Positions 53,668 to 62,848 of a stretch of DNA of 64,000 nucleotides are shown here, in pieces. The DNA comes from Streptomyces sp. Isolate_45. Lineage in GTDB: Bacteria > Actinomycetota > Actinomycetes > Streptomycetales > Streptomycetaceae. The number at the start of each line of letters is the position of its first letter. Positions within the stretch are counted from its first letter, which is position 1. The position numbers and the translations under genes are program-made. The stretch is taken from assembly GCF_024721315.2 (NCBI RefSeq), contig NZ_JANFAK020000014.1, positions 1 through 64,000 on the forward strand, written 5' to 3'. The notes beneath the pieces were generated by a model. That model did not search any database and was not told where the DNA came from. It was given only the letters and a program-made list of their open reading frames with translations.

Positions 53668-54147
53668 ATGACCGAACGCCCCGTGGTCAAACGCACCGCC
53701 CGCGCGATCCTGCTCGACGGTGACGACCTGATCCTCATCAAGCGCACCAAGCCCGGCGTCGACCCGTACTGGCTCACCCCGGGCGGCGGGGTCGAGCCCT
53801 CGGACGACACCGTCGTGGACGCCCTCCACCGCGAGGTCCACGAAGAACTGGGCGCCAAGATCACCGATGTGGTGCCCTGTTTCGTCGACACGGTCGAGCA
53901 CATCGCCTCCGGGGGAGTGACCGGCGTGAAGGTGCAGCACTTCTTCGTCTGCCACCTCGAATCGATGGACCTCGCACAACGCCACGGCCCCGAGATCGAC
54001 GAGCCCGAGGGCGAGTACGAGATCGTCCGCGTGCCCTTCAGTCGGGTCGGGATCGCCGCGGTCCACCTCGTACCGCTGTCCTTGCGGCACTACCTCGACG
54101 GGAACATCGAGGGGGTGCGCGCCATGCACGCCCCCGACCTGGGCTGA
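53668..54147 (+). CDS. NUDIX hydrolase
   Basis: This 159-residue protein has the NUDIX helix GVEPSDDTVVDALHREVHEELGA. The RExxEExG part is intact. The first Glu of the classical Gx5Ex7 spacing is replaced by Asp. The substrate is probably a nucleoside diphosphate derivative. I chose the ATG at 53668 (MTERPVVKRTARAILLDG) over an upstream ATG because it gives the family N-terminus. It is convergent with the flavohaemoglobin gene, with a small GC hairpin at 54151-54166 between. Confidence 0.9.
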   Translation: MTERPVVKRTARAILLDGDDLILIKRTKPGVDPYWLTPGGGVEPSDDTVVDALHREVHEELGAKITDVVPCFVDTVEHIASGGVTGVKVQHFFVCHLESMDLAQRHGPEIDEPEGEYEIVRVPFSRVGIAAVHLVPLSLRHYLDGNIEGVRAMHAPDLG

Positions 54148-54150
54148 GCA

Positions 54151-54166
54151 CGCCGGGGAGCCGGCG
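54151..54166. terminator. Short GC hairpin between NUDIX and flavohaemoglobin genes
   Basis: cgccgg and ccggcg pair around ggag. It is a weak candidate that would stop both convergent transcripts. Confidence 0.4.
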
Positions 54167-54180
54167 GGCCCGTACCGGTC

Positions 54181-55365
54181 TCAGCCGGCGACGCCCGCCA
54201 GCTCCTCGAACGCGTCGTAGCGGATCCGCTCCCCGGGAATGCCGATCCGCTTGAGGGCGTCCACACCGCTGCGGATCATCGCCGGTGGCCCGGACACGAA
54301 GGCGTCGTACGAACTCCAGGGCCCGTGCTCACCGACCGCCTGCGGCAACTGGCCGTCCAGGCCCCCTCCCACCACCGGGCGCACCGACAGCCACGGATGG
54401 GAACGCTGCAACCCCATCAGGGTGTCCTTGTCGTAGAGGTCGTTGTCACTTCGCGCCCCGAAGAAAACCTCCATGGGCCGCCGCTCGCCGTGCTCGGCGA
54501 CGTCCTCGATCAATGCCTTGATGGGGGCGATGCCGGTACCGCCCCCCAGGCACAACATGCCGTTGTCCGTCGTGTGGTCCACCACCATCGACCCCGCCGG
54601 AGGGCCGAGCCGCAGCACGTCGCCCGGCTGTGCGTGCCGTACGAGGGCGTTGGAGACCCACCCCGCCGGGACGGCCTTGATGTGAAAGGAGAGGAGGCCG
54701 TCGGCGCGCGGCGCCGAGGCGAAGGAGTAGTGCCGCCAGACCCGTGGCCACCACGGGGTCTCCAGGCTCGTGTACTGGCCCGCCAGGAAGGGGTACGGCT
54801 GGTCGGGGCGGACCGTCAGCACCGCGATGTCCGAGGTCCGCAGGTCGTGCGAAACGACTTCCGCGTGCCACCACGCGGGGGCCTTCACCTCGTCCTCGGC
54901 CGCCGCGTCGATCATGATCTGGGAGATGGCCGTGTACGCGCGCACCCAGGCCGCCTGGGTCTCGGGCCCCCAGGTGAACTCCGCGTACCGGGCCAGGGCG
55001 CCGATCAGGGCCTCGCCCACGGCCGGATAGTGGCCGGCCATGGTTCCGTACTTGCGGTGTCCCGTGCCCAGTCGGCGGAGGTACGGGACGAGGACGTCCG
55101 GGGCGTCGATGTGCTCGGCCGCGGTCAACAGTGCCTTCAGCAGCCTGTCGCGCTGGACGTCCATGGAGGCGGGGAACATTCCCCGCACATCGGGGTGCCC
55201 GGTGAAGACCAGGGCGTAGAAGTACGAGGTGACTTTGTCGGCGACGGGTGCGATCTCGGCGAGGGTCCGGTGGATGAGCACCGAATCCGGTGAGGGCTCT
55301 TTCGCACCGCCCCCGGAGGGTATCCGGCCCGTCGGTCTGGCCGATCTGATTGGCGGAGCGTCCAT
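54181..55365 (-). CDS. Flavohaemoglobin-like globin / FAD-NAD reductase fusion
   Basis: The 394-residue protein has an N-terminal globin (about 25-160) with the proximal His in RLGTGHRKYG (about 104). A ferredoxin-reductase module follows, with FAD-binding RHYSFASAP and NAD-binding GGGTGIAPIKAL. Flavohaemoglobins detoxify nitric oxide to nitrate. The first 25 residues are disordered (RSARPTGRIPSGGGAKE). ATG at 55363-55365 follows GCGAGG with good spacing; an upstream ATG at 55386 would add a few residues. Confidence 0.92.
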   Translation of the reverse strand: MDAPPIRSARPTGRIPSGGGAKEPSPDSVLIHRTLAEIAPVADKVTSYFYALVFTGHPDVRGMFPASMDVQRDRLLKALLTAAEHIDAPDVLVPYLRRLGTGHRKYGTMAGHYPAVGEALIGALARYAEFTWGPETQAAWVRAYTAISQIMIDAAAEDEVKAPAWWHAEVVSHDLRTSDIAVLTVRPDQPYPFLAGQYTSLETPWWPRVWRHYSFASAPRADGLLSFHIKAVPAGWVSNALVRHAQPGDVLRLGPPAGSMVVDHTTDNGMLCLGGGTGIAPIKALIEDVAEHGERRPMEVFFGARSDNDLYDKDTLMGLQRSHPWLSVRPVVGGGLDGQLPQAVGEHGPWSSYDAFVSGPPAMIRSGVDALKRIGIPGERIRYDAFEELAGVAG

Positions 55366-55506
55366 GCGGTGCCTCGCTTCGAGCATCTCGGTCGGTGTGC
55401 ACGCGCCACGGCCTCGAATCCGTGGTTCCGGGTTTCACAGCGTGCCGGCCGACCAAGAGCACTGCGGGGGAATGGGAAAAATCTGCGTTTCGAACCCTCT
55501 TTCCCC

Positions 55507-56157
55507 TTAAGATGCCTCGACTTCCGGGCGGGTCACCCCCACGAGCTGGTATGCCTCACGGAGGTCGCGACCCTCGTAGACGTACGTCGCCCGCTCGGCC
55601 AGGTACGGACGGGCATTCACCGCCACCGACCTCGGAACGGCATCGAAGAGAACCGCGTCGGTCAGGGAGTCCCCGTAGGCCACGCAGTCGCCCCGACTCA
55701 CTCCGAACCGTGCGCACAGCTGGTCGGCGATGCCCACCTTGCCCTCGGGCGTCAGGATCCCCGCCAGGTCGACGGGCCGGGTGAAGGGCACCGCGGGGAA
55801 CACCGAGCCGTGCGCGGCGTGGGCACCCCATTCGAGCAACAGCTCGACGAAGAACGAAGGGGACAGCGAGATGACCGCGCAGTAGTCGCCGCGCTCGCGG
55901 ATCTCCTGCCAGACGTCCCGGATGCCCGCCAGCCACGGAGCACCGTCGAACGCCGCCCGAACGTGTGCGGGCGTCAGCTCCGACCACAGCTCCCGCACCG
56001 CCATCGAGAACTGGTGGGGGCTGATCTCCCTCGCGGCGAAGGACCGCTCCAGTTCGGCAATCTCGATGCCCACGCCGAGCTGCCGGGAAATCTCGACCGG
56101 CGCGGCCGAGCCGAACATCAGGGTCCCGTCGAGATCGAAGAGGTGCAGCATCGTCAT
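55507..56157 (-). CDS. HAD-IB family phosphatase
   Basis: The 216-residue protein has the HAD motif LFDLDGTLMFGSA (I), SLSPSFFVELL (II) and YGDSLTDAVLF (IV). The SerB-like fold with a helical cap puts it in the HAD-IB group (phosphoserine phosphatase-like). The substrate is unknown. Start MTMLHLFDLD (ATG at 56155-56157) excludes a longer frame that would code through the parS cluster directly upstream. It is divergent from the GNAT gene. Confidence 0.85.
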   Translation of the reverse strand: MTMLHLFDLDGTLMFGSAAPVEISRQLGVGIEIAELERSFAAREISPHQFSMAVRELWSELTPAHVRAAFDGAPWLAGIRDVWQEIRERGDYCAVISLSPSFFVELLLEWGAHAAHGSVFPAVPFTRPVDLAGILTPEGKVGIADQLCARFGVSRGDCVAYGDSLTDAVLFDAVPRSVAVNARPYLAERATYVYEGRDLREAYQLVGVTRPEVEAS

Positions 56158-56179
56158 AGCCGTCGAGGCTAGCCGCTCC

Positions 56180-56319
56180 GTTTCACGTGAAACAGCGTGT
56201 TTCACGTGAAACGCCGTGAGTCCACGTGAGGAACGGCTGTGTTTCACGTGAAACCAGCGGCGTTTCACGTGAAACGTGGCTGCCGTGCCCCACCTTCGAT
56301 GGGCGGTTTCACGTGAAAC
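56180..56319. other. parS cluster: five perfect sites plus a decayed copy
   Basis: Perfect parS 14-mers lie at 56180-56193, 56199-56212, 56241-56254, 56262-56275 and 56306-56319. A decayed copy (gtccacgtgaggaac) is near 56220. This is the densest non-coding group in the window, spanning the promoter gap between the HAD-IB and GNAT genes. Confidence 0.95.
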
Positions 56320-56384
56320 ACCGACGTCACCCGCCGCGCCATATCCTCTGGACTCCCACCCGGCCCGTGATCCAGTCTGGGCAG

Positions 56385-57272
56385 GTGACACCACCACCGC
56401 TCACCGACCTGCCGATCAGCTTGCTCACCACGGATGATCTCCGGCACTGCGCCGATCTGTCCGAGGACCGTGGCTGGCCCCGCGAGGACCACAAGTGGGG
56501 GCTCCTCCTCGCGGCCGGGGACGCCTATGGCATCAAGGCCCCCGACGGAGAGGGACTTGCCGCCGCCTGCGTCGTCACCCGCTACGGCCCAAGCCGGGCC
56601 AACCCGGACCTCGCCGCCCTCGGCATGGTCCTCGTCGCGGAGCGGTACGCCCGCAGGGGACTGGGCCGCCGACTGATGACACACGTGTGCGACGAGGTCC
56701 TGACGGGCATCCCCCTGACCCTGCACGCCACGCCGTACGGCCGCCCCCTGTACGAGGAGCTCGGTTTCGACACCACGGGCCGTGCGGAGATGCTCGTGGG
56801 TGCCTTCCGCCCCGCCGGAGACGGTCCGGTCCCGGGCGACGAAGCCGTCCGCCCGGCCACATCCAGGGACATCCCGGCCATCATCCGTCTGGACACCGAG
56901 GTGTTCGGCGCCGACCGCACCCACCTGATCACCCGCCTACCCGCCTTCGCCGACCGGCTGCTCGTCATCGAGGACGATCGGGGCGAGCTCGTCGGGTACG
57001 CCGCCATCTGGCCCAACATGCAGACCCATGTCGTGGGCCCGTTGATCGCGCGCGACACCGTCGGCGCCCAGGCACTCGTGACCGCGCTGGCCGCCACCAC
57101 CGACCGACCCCTGCGCACCGACGTCGACGTACGCCACGAGGAACTTCTCGCCTGGCTCAAGGAACGAGGTCTCGAATCCGTGGCGTTCAACGCCGTCATG
57201 ACCCGGGACATCCCCCACCTGCCCGGCGACTGGACCCGCCGCTGGGCCCCGCTGACCGTCGCAGCCGGCTGA
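56385..57272 (+). CDS. Tandem GNAT acetyltransferase
   Basis: The 295-residue protein has a complete GNAT fold at the N-terminus, with the acetyl-CoA loop in RYARRGLGRRLMTHV (about 88-102). A second GNAT-like unit covers residues 150-290 (RPATSRDIPAIIRLDTEVFGADR). This two-unit form is known for some bacterial acetyltransferases such as Eis. The first 10 residues are Pro-rich. GTG at 56385 was chosen because upstream codons run through parS sites. Its stop lies 18 bases before the next GNAT gene. Confidence 0.85.
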   Translation: MTPPPLTDLPISLLTTDDLRHCADLSEDRGWPREDHKWGLLLAAGDAYGIKAPDGEGLAAACVVTRYGPSRANPDLAALGMVLVAERYARRGLGRRLMTHVCDEVLTGIPLTLHATPYGRPLYEELGFDTTGRAEMLVGAFRPAGDGPVPGDEAVRPATSRDIPAIIRLDTEVFGADRTHLITRLPAFADRLLVIEDDRGELVGYAAIWPNMQTHVVGPLIARDTVGAQALVTALAATTDRPLRTDVDVRHEELLAWLKERGLESVAFNAVMTRDIPHLPGDWTRRWAPLTVAAG

Positions 57273-57290
57273 GAGAAGGAAGAGCGCACC

Positions 57291-57752
57291 ATGACCGAAA
57301 CCCACGACCTGAGGATCCGCCCCGCCACCGAGGCGGATCTGCCGGCCATCGTCGAGATGCTCGCCGACGACCCGCTCGGCGCCACCCGGGAATCCCCGGA
57401 CGACCTCGCCCCGTACGTAGCGGCCCTCAAGCGCCTGAGCGAAGACCCCAACCAGCACGTCGTCGTCGCCGTCCGTGGTGAGCGCGTGGTGGGCACCCTC
57501 CAGCTCACGTTCGTACCGGGACTCTCCCGCATGGGGGCCACCCGGTCGATCATCGAAGGCGTCCGCGTGCACTCCGACGAGCGGGGCAGCGGCCTCGGCA
57601 CCCGTTTCATCGAGTGGGCGATCGACCGGTCCCGCCAGGAGGGCTGTCAGTTGGTCCAGCTCACCTCGGACGTGACGCGCACCGACGCCCACCGCTTCTA
57701 CGAGCGGCTCGGCTTCACCGCCTCCCACGTCGGCTTCAAGTTCCAACTCTGA
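57291..57752 (+). CDS. GNAT acetyltransferase
   Basis: This 153-residue single-domain GNAT has acetyl-CoA-binding VRVHSDERGSGLGTRFIEW (about 84-102), and the ending VTRTDAHRFYERLGFTASHVG is typical of small-molecule N-acetyltransferases. ATG at 57291 follows GAGAAGGAAGAG with good spacing. It is probably co-transcribed with the tandem GNAT gene. Its substrate is unknown. Confidence 0.9.
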   Translation: MTETHDLRIRPATEADLPAIVEMLADDPLGATRESPDDLAPYVAALKRLSEDPNQHVVVAVRGERVVGTLQLTFVPGLSRMGATRSIIEGVRVHSDERGSGLGTRFIEWAIDRSRQEGCQLVQLTSDVTRTDAHRFYERLGFTASHVGFKFQL

Positions 57753-57879
57753 GCGATCCGGTAGGCCGGACCCCGTCGGCGGCGACCCGGTATGCCATCG
57801 GGAGGACGAGCCCCGGCCTCCCGATCATGACCGGCGTCGGGCGCCGCCACCGGCCACCGCACCGGCACCGGCACCGGCC

Positions 57880-59265
57880 TCAGCCGATGCCCCGCCAGCC
57901 CTGGGGGTCCACCCCTCCGGGCACCGGGGCCTGGGCGTCGTAGGGCTCCCGCGTGAACACGAACGACGCCAGGTCGAGGTGGCTCACCGAGCCGTCCTCC
58001 CGGCGAACGGCCCGCAGCGTCTCGCCCGCGTAGTAGCCGGAGAGACCGGTCCACGTCCCGTCCGGCTCCGCGCGGAAGCGAGCCGCCCGCCCGGTGGCCC
58101 CCACCGGGCCCAGCTGCAGGCAACCGTCGTACGTGAGCCGCAGCAGCTGCGGCGAAGTCCCCCAGTACCAGGGCCCGGTCAGCTCCAACGGCACCCGGTC
58201 GGCTTCCCCGGTCGGCCGCCACGGCTCGGGAAAACGCGGTTCCGCGTCGGCGACGATCCGCACCAGGTCGACGGCCACGGTCATCGGCGGCAGCCCGGAC
58301 GTGCAGTTCGCCAGGACGACGGCGGCCACGTCGTCGTCCTCGCTCAGCCACAGGCCGGCGACGAACCCCGGGAGGGAGCCGCTGTGCCCGACCAGCCGGC
58401 GCGCGCCATCCGTCGCCAGCTGAACACCGAGCCCGTACCCGGAATCCGCGAAGCCGGGCTCCGGCGGCGCGGCCGGCGCACGCATCTCCCGTACGGTCGC
58501 GGCGCTCAGCACCCGGTCGTCACCGCGGAGCAGGAAGTCGGCGAAGCGCGCCAGGTCCCTTGTCGTGGACCACAGTTGCCCGGCAGCCGCCATCAGCCCG
58601 AGGTCTTCCAGCGGTTCGGGCATCATCACGTCGGCCCACGGGTGCACCGCCCAACCGCCCGCGTGCGGGGCCTGCGGCTGCCCGCTCGTACGGCTCAGGC
58701 CGAGCGGCTCCAACACCTCGGCCCGCAGGACGTCCTCCCACGGCCTCCCCCGCAGCGCCTCGACCAGCGAACCCAGCAGCGTGTAGCCGGGGTTGGAGTA
58801 GTGGAACCGGCGGCCGGGGGTGTGCCTGAACGGCTCGTCCCCGAGTACGTCGGCGAGTTCGGGCCGGAGCGCCGCCGGGCTCCGCTCCCACCACGCGCCG
58901 GGGGTCTCGGCGGCCAGCCCGCCCGTATGGGCCAGCAGCTGGGCGACGGTCACCTCGCCGACGCCCGTTCCGGGCAGGTGCTTCTCCAGCGGGTCCGACA
59001 GGTCGAGCAGCCCCTCGTCCCGCAACCGCAGCACCAGAACGGCGGTGAAGGTCTTGGTGATCGAGCCGATCCGGTACTGCACGTTTCCGTCCGGTCCGTG
59101 CCCTTCCACGGAGGTACGGGACCCTTCCCAGACCACCTCGCCACCACGGACGACCGCCGCCACCACGGAGGGGGCCCGTCCCTCGCTCTGCGCGACGGCG
59201 ATCCGGTGCCGCAGCGCGCGCCGGGTTTCGGGGAGCAGTTCCAGGTCTTCAGAGAGCGCGTCCAT
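57880..59265 (-). CDS. Class C beta-lactamase / D-alanyl-D-alanine carboxypeptidase-like serine hydrolase
   Basis: The 461-residue protein has the active-site SITK (Ser near residue 72), the YSNPGY motif near 162, and HSGSLPG near 298 in place of KTG. There is no signal peptide, so it is probably intracellular, unlike a true beta-lactamase. The last 110 residues form an extra beta-rich domain. ATG at 59263-59265 follows TACCTA a few bases upstream, so a leaderless mRNA is likely. Its function is unknown. Confidence 0.88.
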   Translation of the reverse strand: MDALSEDLELLPETRRALRHRIAVAQSEGRAPSVVAAVVRGGEVVWEGSRTSVEGHGPDGNVQYRIGSITKTFTAVLVLRLRDEGLLDLSDPLEKHLPGTGVGEVTVAQLLAHTGGLAAETPGAWWERSPAALRPELADVLGDEPFRHTPGRRFHYSNPGYTLLGSLVEALRGRPWEDVLRAEVLEPLGLSRTSGQPQAPHAGGWAVHPWADVMMPEPLEDLGLMAAAGQLWSTTRDLARFADFLLRGDDRVLSAATVREMRAPAAPPEPGFADSGYGLGVQLATDGARRLVGHSGSLPGFVAGLWLSEDDDVAAVVLANCTSGLPPMTVAVDLVRIVADAEPRFPEPWRPTGEADRVPLELTGPWYWGTSPQLLRLTYDGCLQLGPVGATGRAARFRAEPDGTWTGLSGYYAGETLRAVRREDGSVSHLDLASFVFTREPYDAQAPVPGGVDPQGWRGIG

Positions 59266-59341
59266 GATCAGTAGGTACCACACCCACGTGACCGACGGCC
59301 TCTCGATTCCCACCGCCGCCGGACTCCCGGTCGCCCCGGTC

Positions 59342-60823
59342 CTACGTGTTGGCCATGTCCACGAAGCGGGAGTAGTGGCCCTGGAACGCGACGGTGATGG
59401 TGGCCGTGGGGCCGTTTCGGTGCTTGGCCACGATCAGGTCCGCCTCGCCCGCGCGGGGGGATTCCTTCTCGTACGCGTCCTCGCGGTGCAGCAGGATCAC
59501 CATGTCGGCGTCCTGCTCGATGGAGCCCGATTCACGGAGGTCGGAGACCATCGGCTTCTTGTCGGTGCGCTGCTCGGGACCACGGTTCAGCTGGGAGAGC
59601 GCGATCACCGGAACCTCCAGCTCCTTGGCCAGCAGCTTCAGGTTTCGGGACATGTCCGAGACTTCCTGCTGGCGGCTCTCCGGACGGCGCGAGCCACCCG
59701 ACTGCATCAGCTGGAGGTAGTCGATGACGACGAGGGAGAGGTCACTGCGCTGCTTGAGGCGGCGGCACTTGGCCCGGATCTCCATCATCGACAGGTTCGG
59801 GGAGTCGTCGATGTACAGCGGCGCGGCCGAGACGTCGGGCATCCGGCGCGCGAGCCGGGTCCAGTCGTCGTCGGTCATCGTTCCCGAACGCATGTGGTGC
59901 AACGCCACGCGGGCCTCCGCCGAGAGCAGGCGCATGGCGATCTCGTTGCGGCCCATTTCGAGGGAGAAGATGACGCTGGGCAGATTGGCCTTGATGGAGC
60001 AGGCACGTGCGAAGTCCAGGGCGAGCGTGGACTTTCCCATCGCGGGACGCGCGGCGATGACGATCATCTGGCCCGGGTGGAGGCCGTTGGTCAGGGAGTC
60101 CAGGTCGGTGAACCCGGTCGGTACGCCCGACATCTGGCCGCTGCGCGACCCGATCGCCTCGATCTCGTCGAGGGCGCCCTCCATGATGTCGCCCAGCGGC
60201 AGGTAGTCCTCGGAGGTCCGCTGCTCGGTGACGGCGTAGATCTCGGCCTGGGCGCTGTTGACGATCTCGTCGACATCGCCGTCCGCCGCGTACCCCATCT
60301 GCGTGATCTTCGTACCGGCGGCGACGAGGCGCCGCAGGACGGCTCTCTCGTGGACGATCTCCGCGTAGTACTCGGCGTTCGCCGCGGTGGGCACGGACTG
60401 GACCAGCGTGTGCAGGTAGGAGGCACCGCCGACCTTGCTGATCTCGCCGCGCCGGGTCAGCTCCGCGCCGACGGTGATCGGGTCGGCCGGCTCGCCCTTG
60501 GCGTACAGGTCGAGGATGGCCTGGTAGATCGTCTCGTGCGAGGGACGGTAGAAGTCGTGGCCCTTGAGGACCTCGACCACGTCGGCGATGGCGTCCTTGG
60601 AGAGCAGCATGCCGCCGAGCACCGACTGCTCGGCATCGAGGTCCTGCGGCGGAACCCGTTCGAAGCCGCCCCCACCGCCGTCCCAGGAGCCGCCCTCACG
60701 GCCGTCGTCGTCCCGCTTGTCCCCGCGGCCACGGCCTTCGCTGTTACGGCGCGGACGGGCGGGCAGACGGTCACTGGGACCGCTGTCGGCCCAGGGGTCG
60801 TCCATGGGCTCGGGCATGTTCAC
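59342..60823 (-). CDS. dnaB: Replicative DNA helicase
   Basis: DnaB is the ring helicase of the replisome. The 493-residue protein has an N-terminal disordered Arg/Gly-rich stretch of about 55 residues that E. coli DnaB lacks. The N-terminal domain follows (QDLDAEQSVLGGMLLSKDAI), and then the RecA-like domain with Walker A ARPAMGKSTLAL (about 228-239) and VVIDYLQLMQSGGS. GTG at 60821-60823 follows GGAGGAGG. It is divergent from the MATE gene, with a 434-bp gap full of DnaA boxes. Confidence 0.97.
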   Translation of the reverse strand: MNMPEPMDDPWADSGPSDRLPARPRRNSEGRGRGDKRDDDGREGGSWDGGGGGFERVPPQDLDAEQSVLGGMLLSKDAIADVVEVLKGHDFYRPSHETIYQAILDLYAKGEPADPITVGAELTRRGEISKVGGASYLHTLVQSVPTAANAEYYAEIVHERAVLRRLVAAGTKITQMGYAADGDVDEIVNSAQAEIYAVTEQRTSEDYLPLGDIMEGALDEIEAIGSRSGQMSGVPTGFTDLDSLTNGLHPGQMIVIAARPAMGKSTLALDFARACSIKANLPSVIFSLEMGRNEIAMRLLSAEARVALHHMRSGTMTDDDWTRLARRMPDVSAAPLYIDDSPNLSMMEIRAKCRRLKQRSDLSLVVIDYLQLMQSGGSRRPESRQQEVSDMSRNLKLLAKELEVPVIALSQLNRGPEQRTDKKPMVSDLRESGSIEQDADMVILLHREDAYEKESPRAGEADLIVAKHRNGPTATITVAFQGHYSRFVDMANT

Positions 60824-61257
60824 CGGGCCGCCTCCTCCCGTCCGCTACGCGGACCTCGCCGTGCCATTCTTTCTACGACACGGCTCTGACATTTGGGGCA
60901 CCCGGATCGGCTCTCGGCGCGTCGGGCAACGCCCAACGGTAGGGCCGCGAGCGACGTCAGCCAATCTTGTTATCCACAGGCTGTGTGGATGAGATGTGGA
61001 CGACGGCGCCAATGCTGTGGGTAAGTGGTCGGAAGCTGTGTACGGACCGGGGGATGACGCTGTGGACAAAATCACCCGACCCTCCCCGACACCTATGCTG
61101 ACCTGCGATTTCCCCACATCGCGAAGCTGGGGGAGAAAATTCTTGGCCACTGTCTCAAGATCGCCTCCAATGGGGTGTGAAGAACCCGCAAGTCAACGCC
61201 TTGGTAAGGATCCAAGGGCACTTGCATCCATTACCTGTGGAAGATTAGATTGAGCGC
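60824..61257. promoter_or_regulatory. dnaB-MATE divergent gap with DnaA-box cluster
   Basis: No gene is supported here. It has four matches to the DnaA consensus: ttatccaca (60970-60978), tgtggatga (60984-60992), tgtggacga (60995-61003) and tgtggacaa (61061-61069). Near matches lie at 61016 and 61239. The first three are within 34 bp, 150 bases before dnaB. TAGATT at 61246 is a -10 candidate for the MATE gene. DnaA may regulate dnaB from here. Confidence 0.65.
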
Positions 61258-62595
61258 ATGACACAGGCCCCCACAGCTATGAAGGCTGCCCCGAGACGGC
61301 ACGACCGCGAGATCCTCGCCCTCGCCGTCCCCGCCTTCGGCGCCCTCGTGGCCGAACCGCTGTTCGTGATGGCCGACAGCGCCATCGTGGGGCACCTCGG
61401 CACCCCCCAGCTGGCCGGCCTCGGCATCGCCGCCGCGCTCCTCATGACCGGGGTGAGCGTCTTCGTCTTCCTCGCCTACGCCACCACCGCGGCGGTGGCC
61501 CGGCGCGTCGGCGCCGGCGACCTACCGGCCGCCATCCGGCAGGGCATGGACGGGATCTGGCTCGCGCTCCTGCTCGGAACGGTCGTGGCCGCCGCGATCC
61601 TGCCCACCGCACCCGGGCTGGTGTCCCTCTTCGGAGCCTCCGACACCGTCGCCCCGTACGCGGTCACCTACCTGCGCATCTCCGCCCTCGGAATCCCGGC
61701 CATGCTCATGGTCCTGGCCGCCACCGGCGTCATCCGCGGGCTCCAGGACACCCGTACACCGCTCTACGTGGCCATCGGGGGCTTCGCCCTCAACGGCGTC
61801 CTCAACGTGGCCCTGGTGTACGGCGCCGGCCTCGGCATCGCCGGATCCGCCTGGGGCACGGTCATCGCCCAGTTCGCGATGGCGGCCGCCTATCTCTTCG
61901 TGGTGGTGCGCGGAGCACGGCGACACGGCGCCTCCCTGCGCCCCGACAAGGCCGGCATCCGGGCCTGCGCCCGGGCGGGCGCGCCCCTGCTGGTCCGGAC
62001 CCTGTCCCTGCGGGCCATCCTGATGATCGCGACCGCCGTCGCGGCCCGGCTCGGCGACGCCGACATCGCCGCCCACCAGATCCTGCTGTCCCTGTGGAGC
62101 CTGCTCGCCTTCGCCCTTGACGCGATCGCGATCGCCGGACAGGCCATCATCGGCCGCTACCTGGGCGCGGGGGACACCGAGGGCGCCAAGGCCGTCTGCC
62201 GTCGCATGGTCCAGTGGGGCGTCGTCTCGGGGATCGTCCTCGGCCTGCTGGTCATCGCGGCCCGCCCGGTCTTCATCCCGCTCTTCACCAGCGATCCCGT
62301 GGTCGAGGACGTCCTGCTGCCGGCCCTGATCGTCGTGGCCGTGTCCCAGCCGGTCTCCGGAATCGTCTTCGTCCTGGACGGGGTGCTGATGGGCGCGGGG
62401 GACGGGCCCTACCTGGCCCGGGCCATGCTGGTGACACTCGCCGTCTTCGCCCCGGCGGCGGTCCTGGTACCCGTTCTCGGAGGCGGCCTCACCGCCCTCT
62501 GGTGGGCGATGACACTGATGATGGTGGTCCGAATGATCACTCTCCAGCTGCGCGCCCGTTCCGGCCGGTGGCTGGTCGCCGGTGCCACCCGCTGA
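61258..62595 (+). CDS. MATE-family efflux transporter (DinF-like)
   Basis: The 445-residue transporter has twelve membrane helices in two similar halves (for example AVPAFGALVAEPLFVMADSA and VPVLGGGLTALWWAMTLMMV). The N-terminal ALVAEPLFVMADSAIVGHLG is typical of DinF/MATE proteins, which export drugs or metabolites with Na+ or H+. ATG at 61258 follows TAGATT by about 6 bases and is probably leaderless. A 32-bp perfect palindrome around a parS site follows its stop by 19 bases. Confidence 0.92.
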   Translation: MTQAPTAMKAAPRRHDREILALAVPAFGALVAEPLFVMADSAIVGHLGTPQLAGLGIAAALLMTGVSVFVFLAYATTAAVARRVGAGDLPAAIRQGMDGIWLALLLGTVVAAAILPTAPGLVSLFGASDTVAPYAVTYLRISALGIPAMLMVLAATGVIRGLQDTRTPLYVAIGGFALNGVLNVALVYGAGLGIAGSAWGTVIAQFAMAAAYLFVVVRGARRHGASLRPDKAGIRACARAGAPLLVRTLSLRAILMIATAVAARLGDADIAAHQILLSLWSLLAFALDAIAIAGQAIIGRYLGAGDTEGAKAVCRRMVQWGVVSGIVLGLLVIAARPVFIPLFTSDPVVEDVLLPALIVVAVSQPVSGIVFVLDGVLMGAGDGPYLARAMLVTLAVFAPAAVLVPVLGGGLTALWWAMTLMMVVRMITLQLRARSGRWLVAGATR

Positions 62596-62623
62596 CGGTC
62601 CACGGCCGGGCCTGCCGGTGACC

Positions 62624-62744
62624 GTTTCACGTGAAACGGTCACCGGGTCGTTCACGTGAAACACCCGCGGACCTCGTTTCACGTGAAACGCCGCCGGCGC
62701 CCTGGCGTCGTGGACACCTTCAGAAGCCTTGTTTCACGTGAAAC
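62624..62744. other. parS cluster: three perfect sites and a decayed copy
   Basis: Perfect parS copies lie at 62624-62637, 62676-62689 and 62731-62744, with a decayed one at 62649. The first is extended into a 32-bp perfect palindrome (62615-62646) that could also end the MATE transcript. The cluster lies between the convergent ends of the MATE and rplI genes. Confidence 0.95.
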
Positions 62745-62802
62745 AGCCTCCGTCACGACCGATCGCCCATGCCGCGCACCCAGTCCGGTGCCCGGGAACG
62801 AC

Positions 62803-62836
62803 GAAGGGCCGCACCCCCGGAGGGGTGCGGCCCTTC
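62803..62836. terminator. Rho-independent terminator after rplI
   Basis: gaagggccgcacccc and ggggtgcggcccttc pair exactly around a 4-base loop. On the minus strand it lies 12 bases past the rplI stop. Confidence 0.85.
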
Positions 62837-62848
62837 ATTGCGCTGCCC

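Noticed and set aside
55366-55506. A longer flavohaemoglobin N-terminus
   Set aside because: The ribosome-binding site GCGAGG fits the start at 55365; upstream codons add only unconserved residues.
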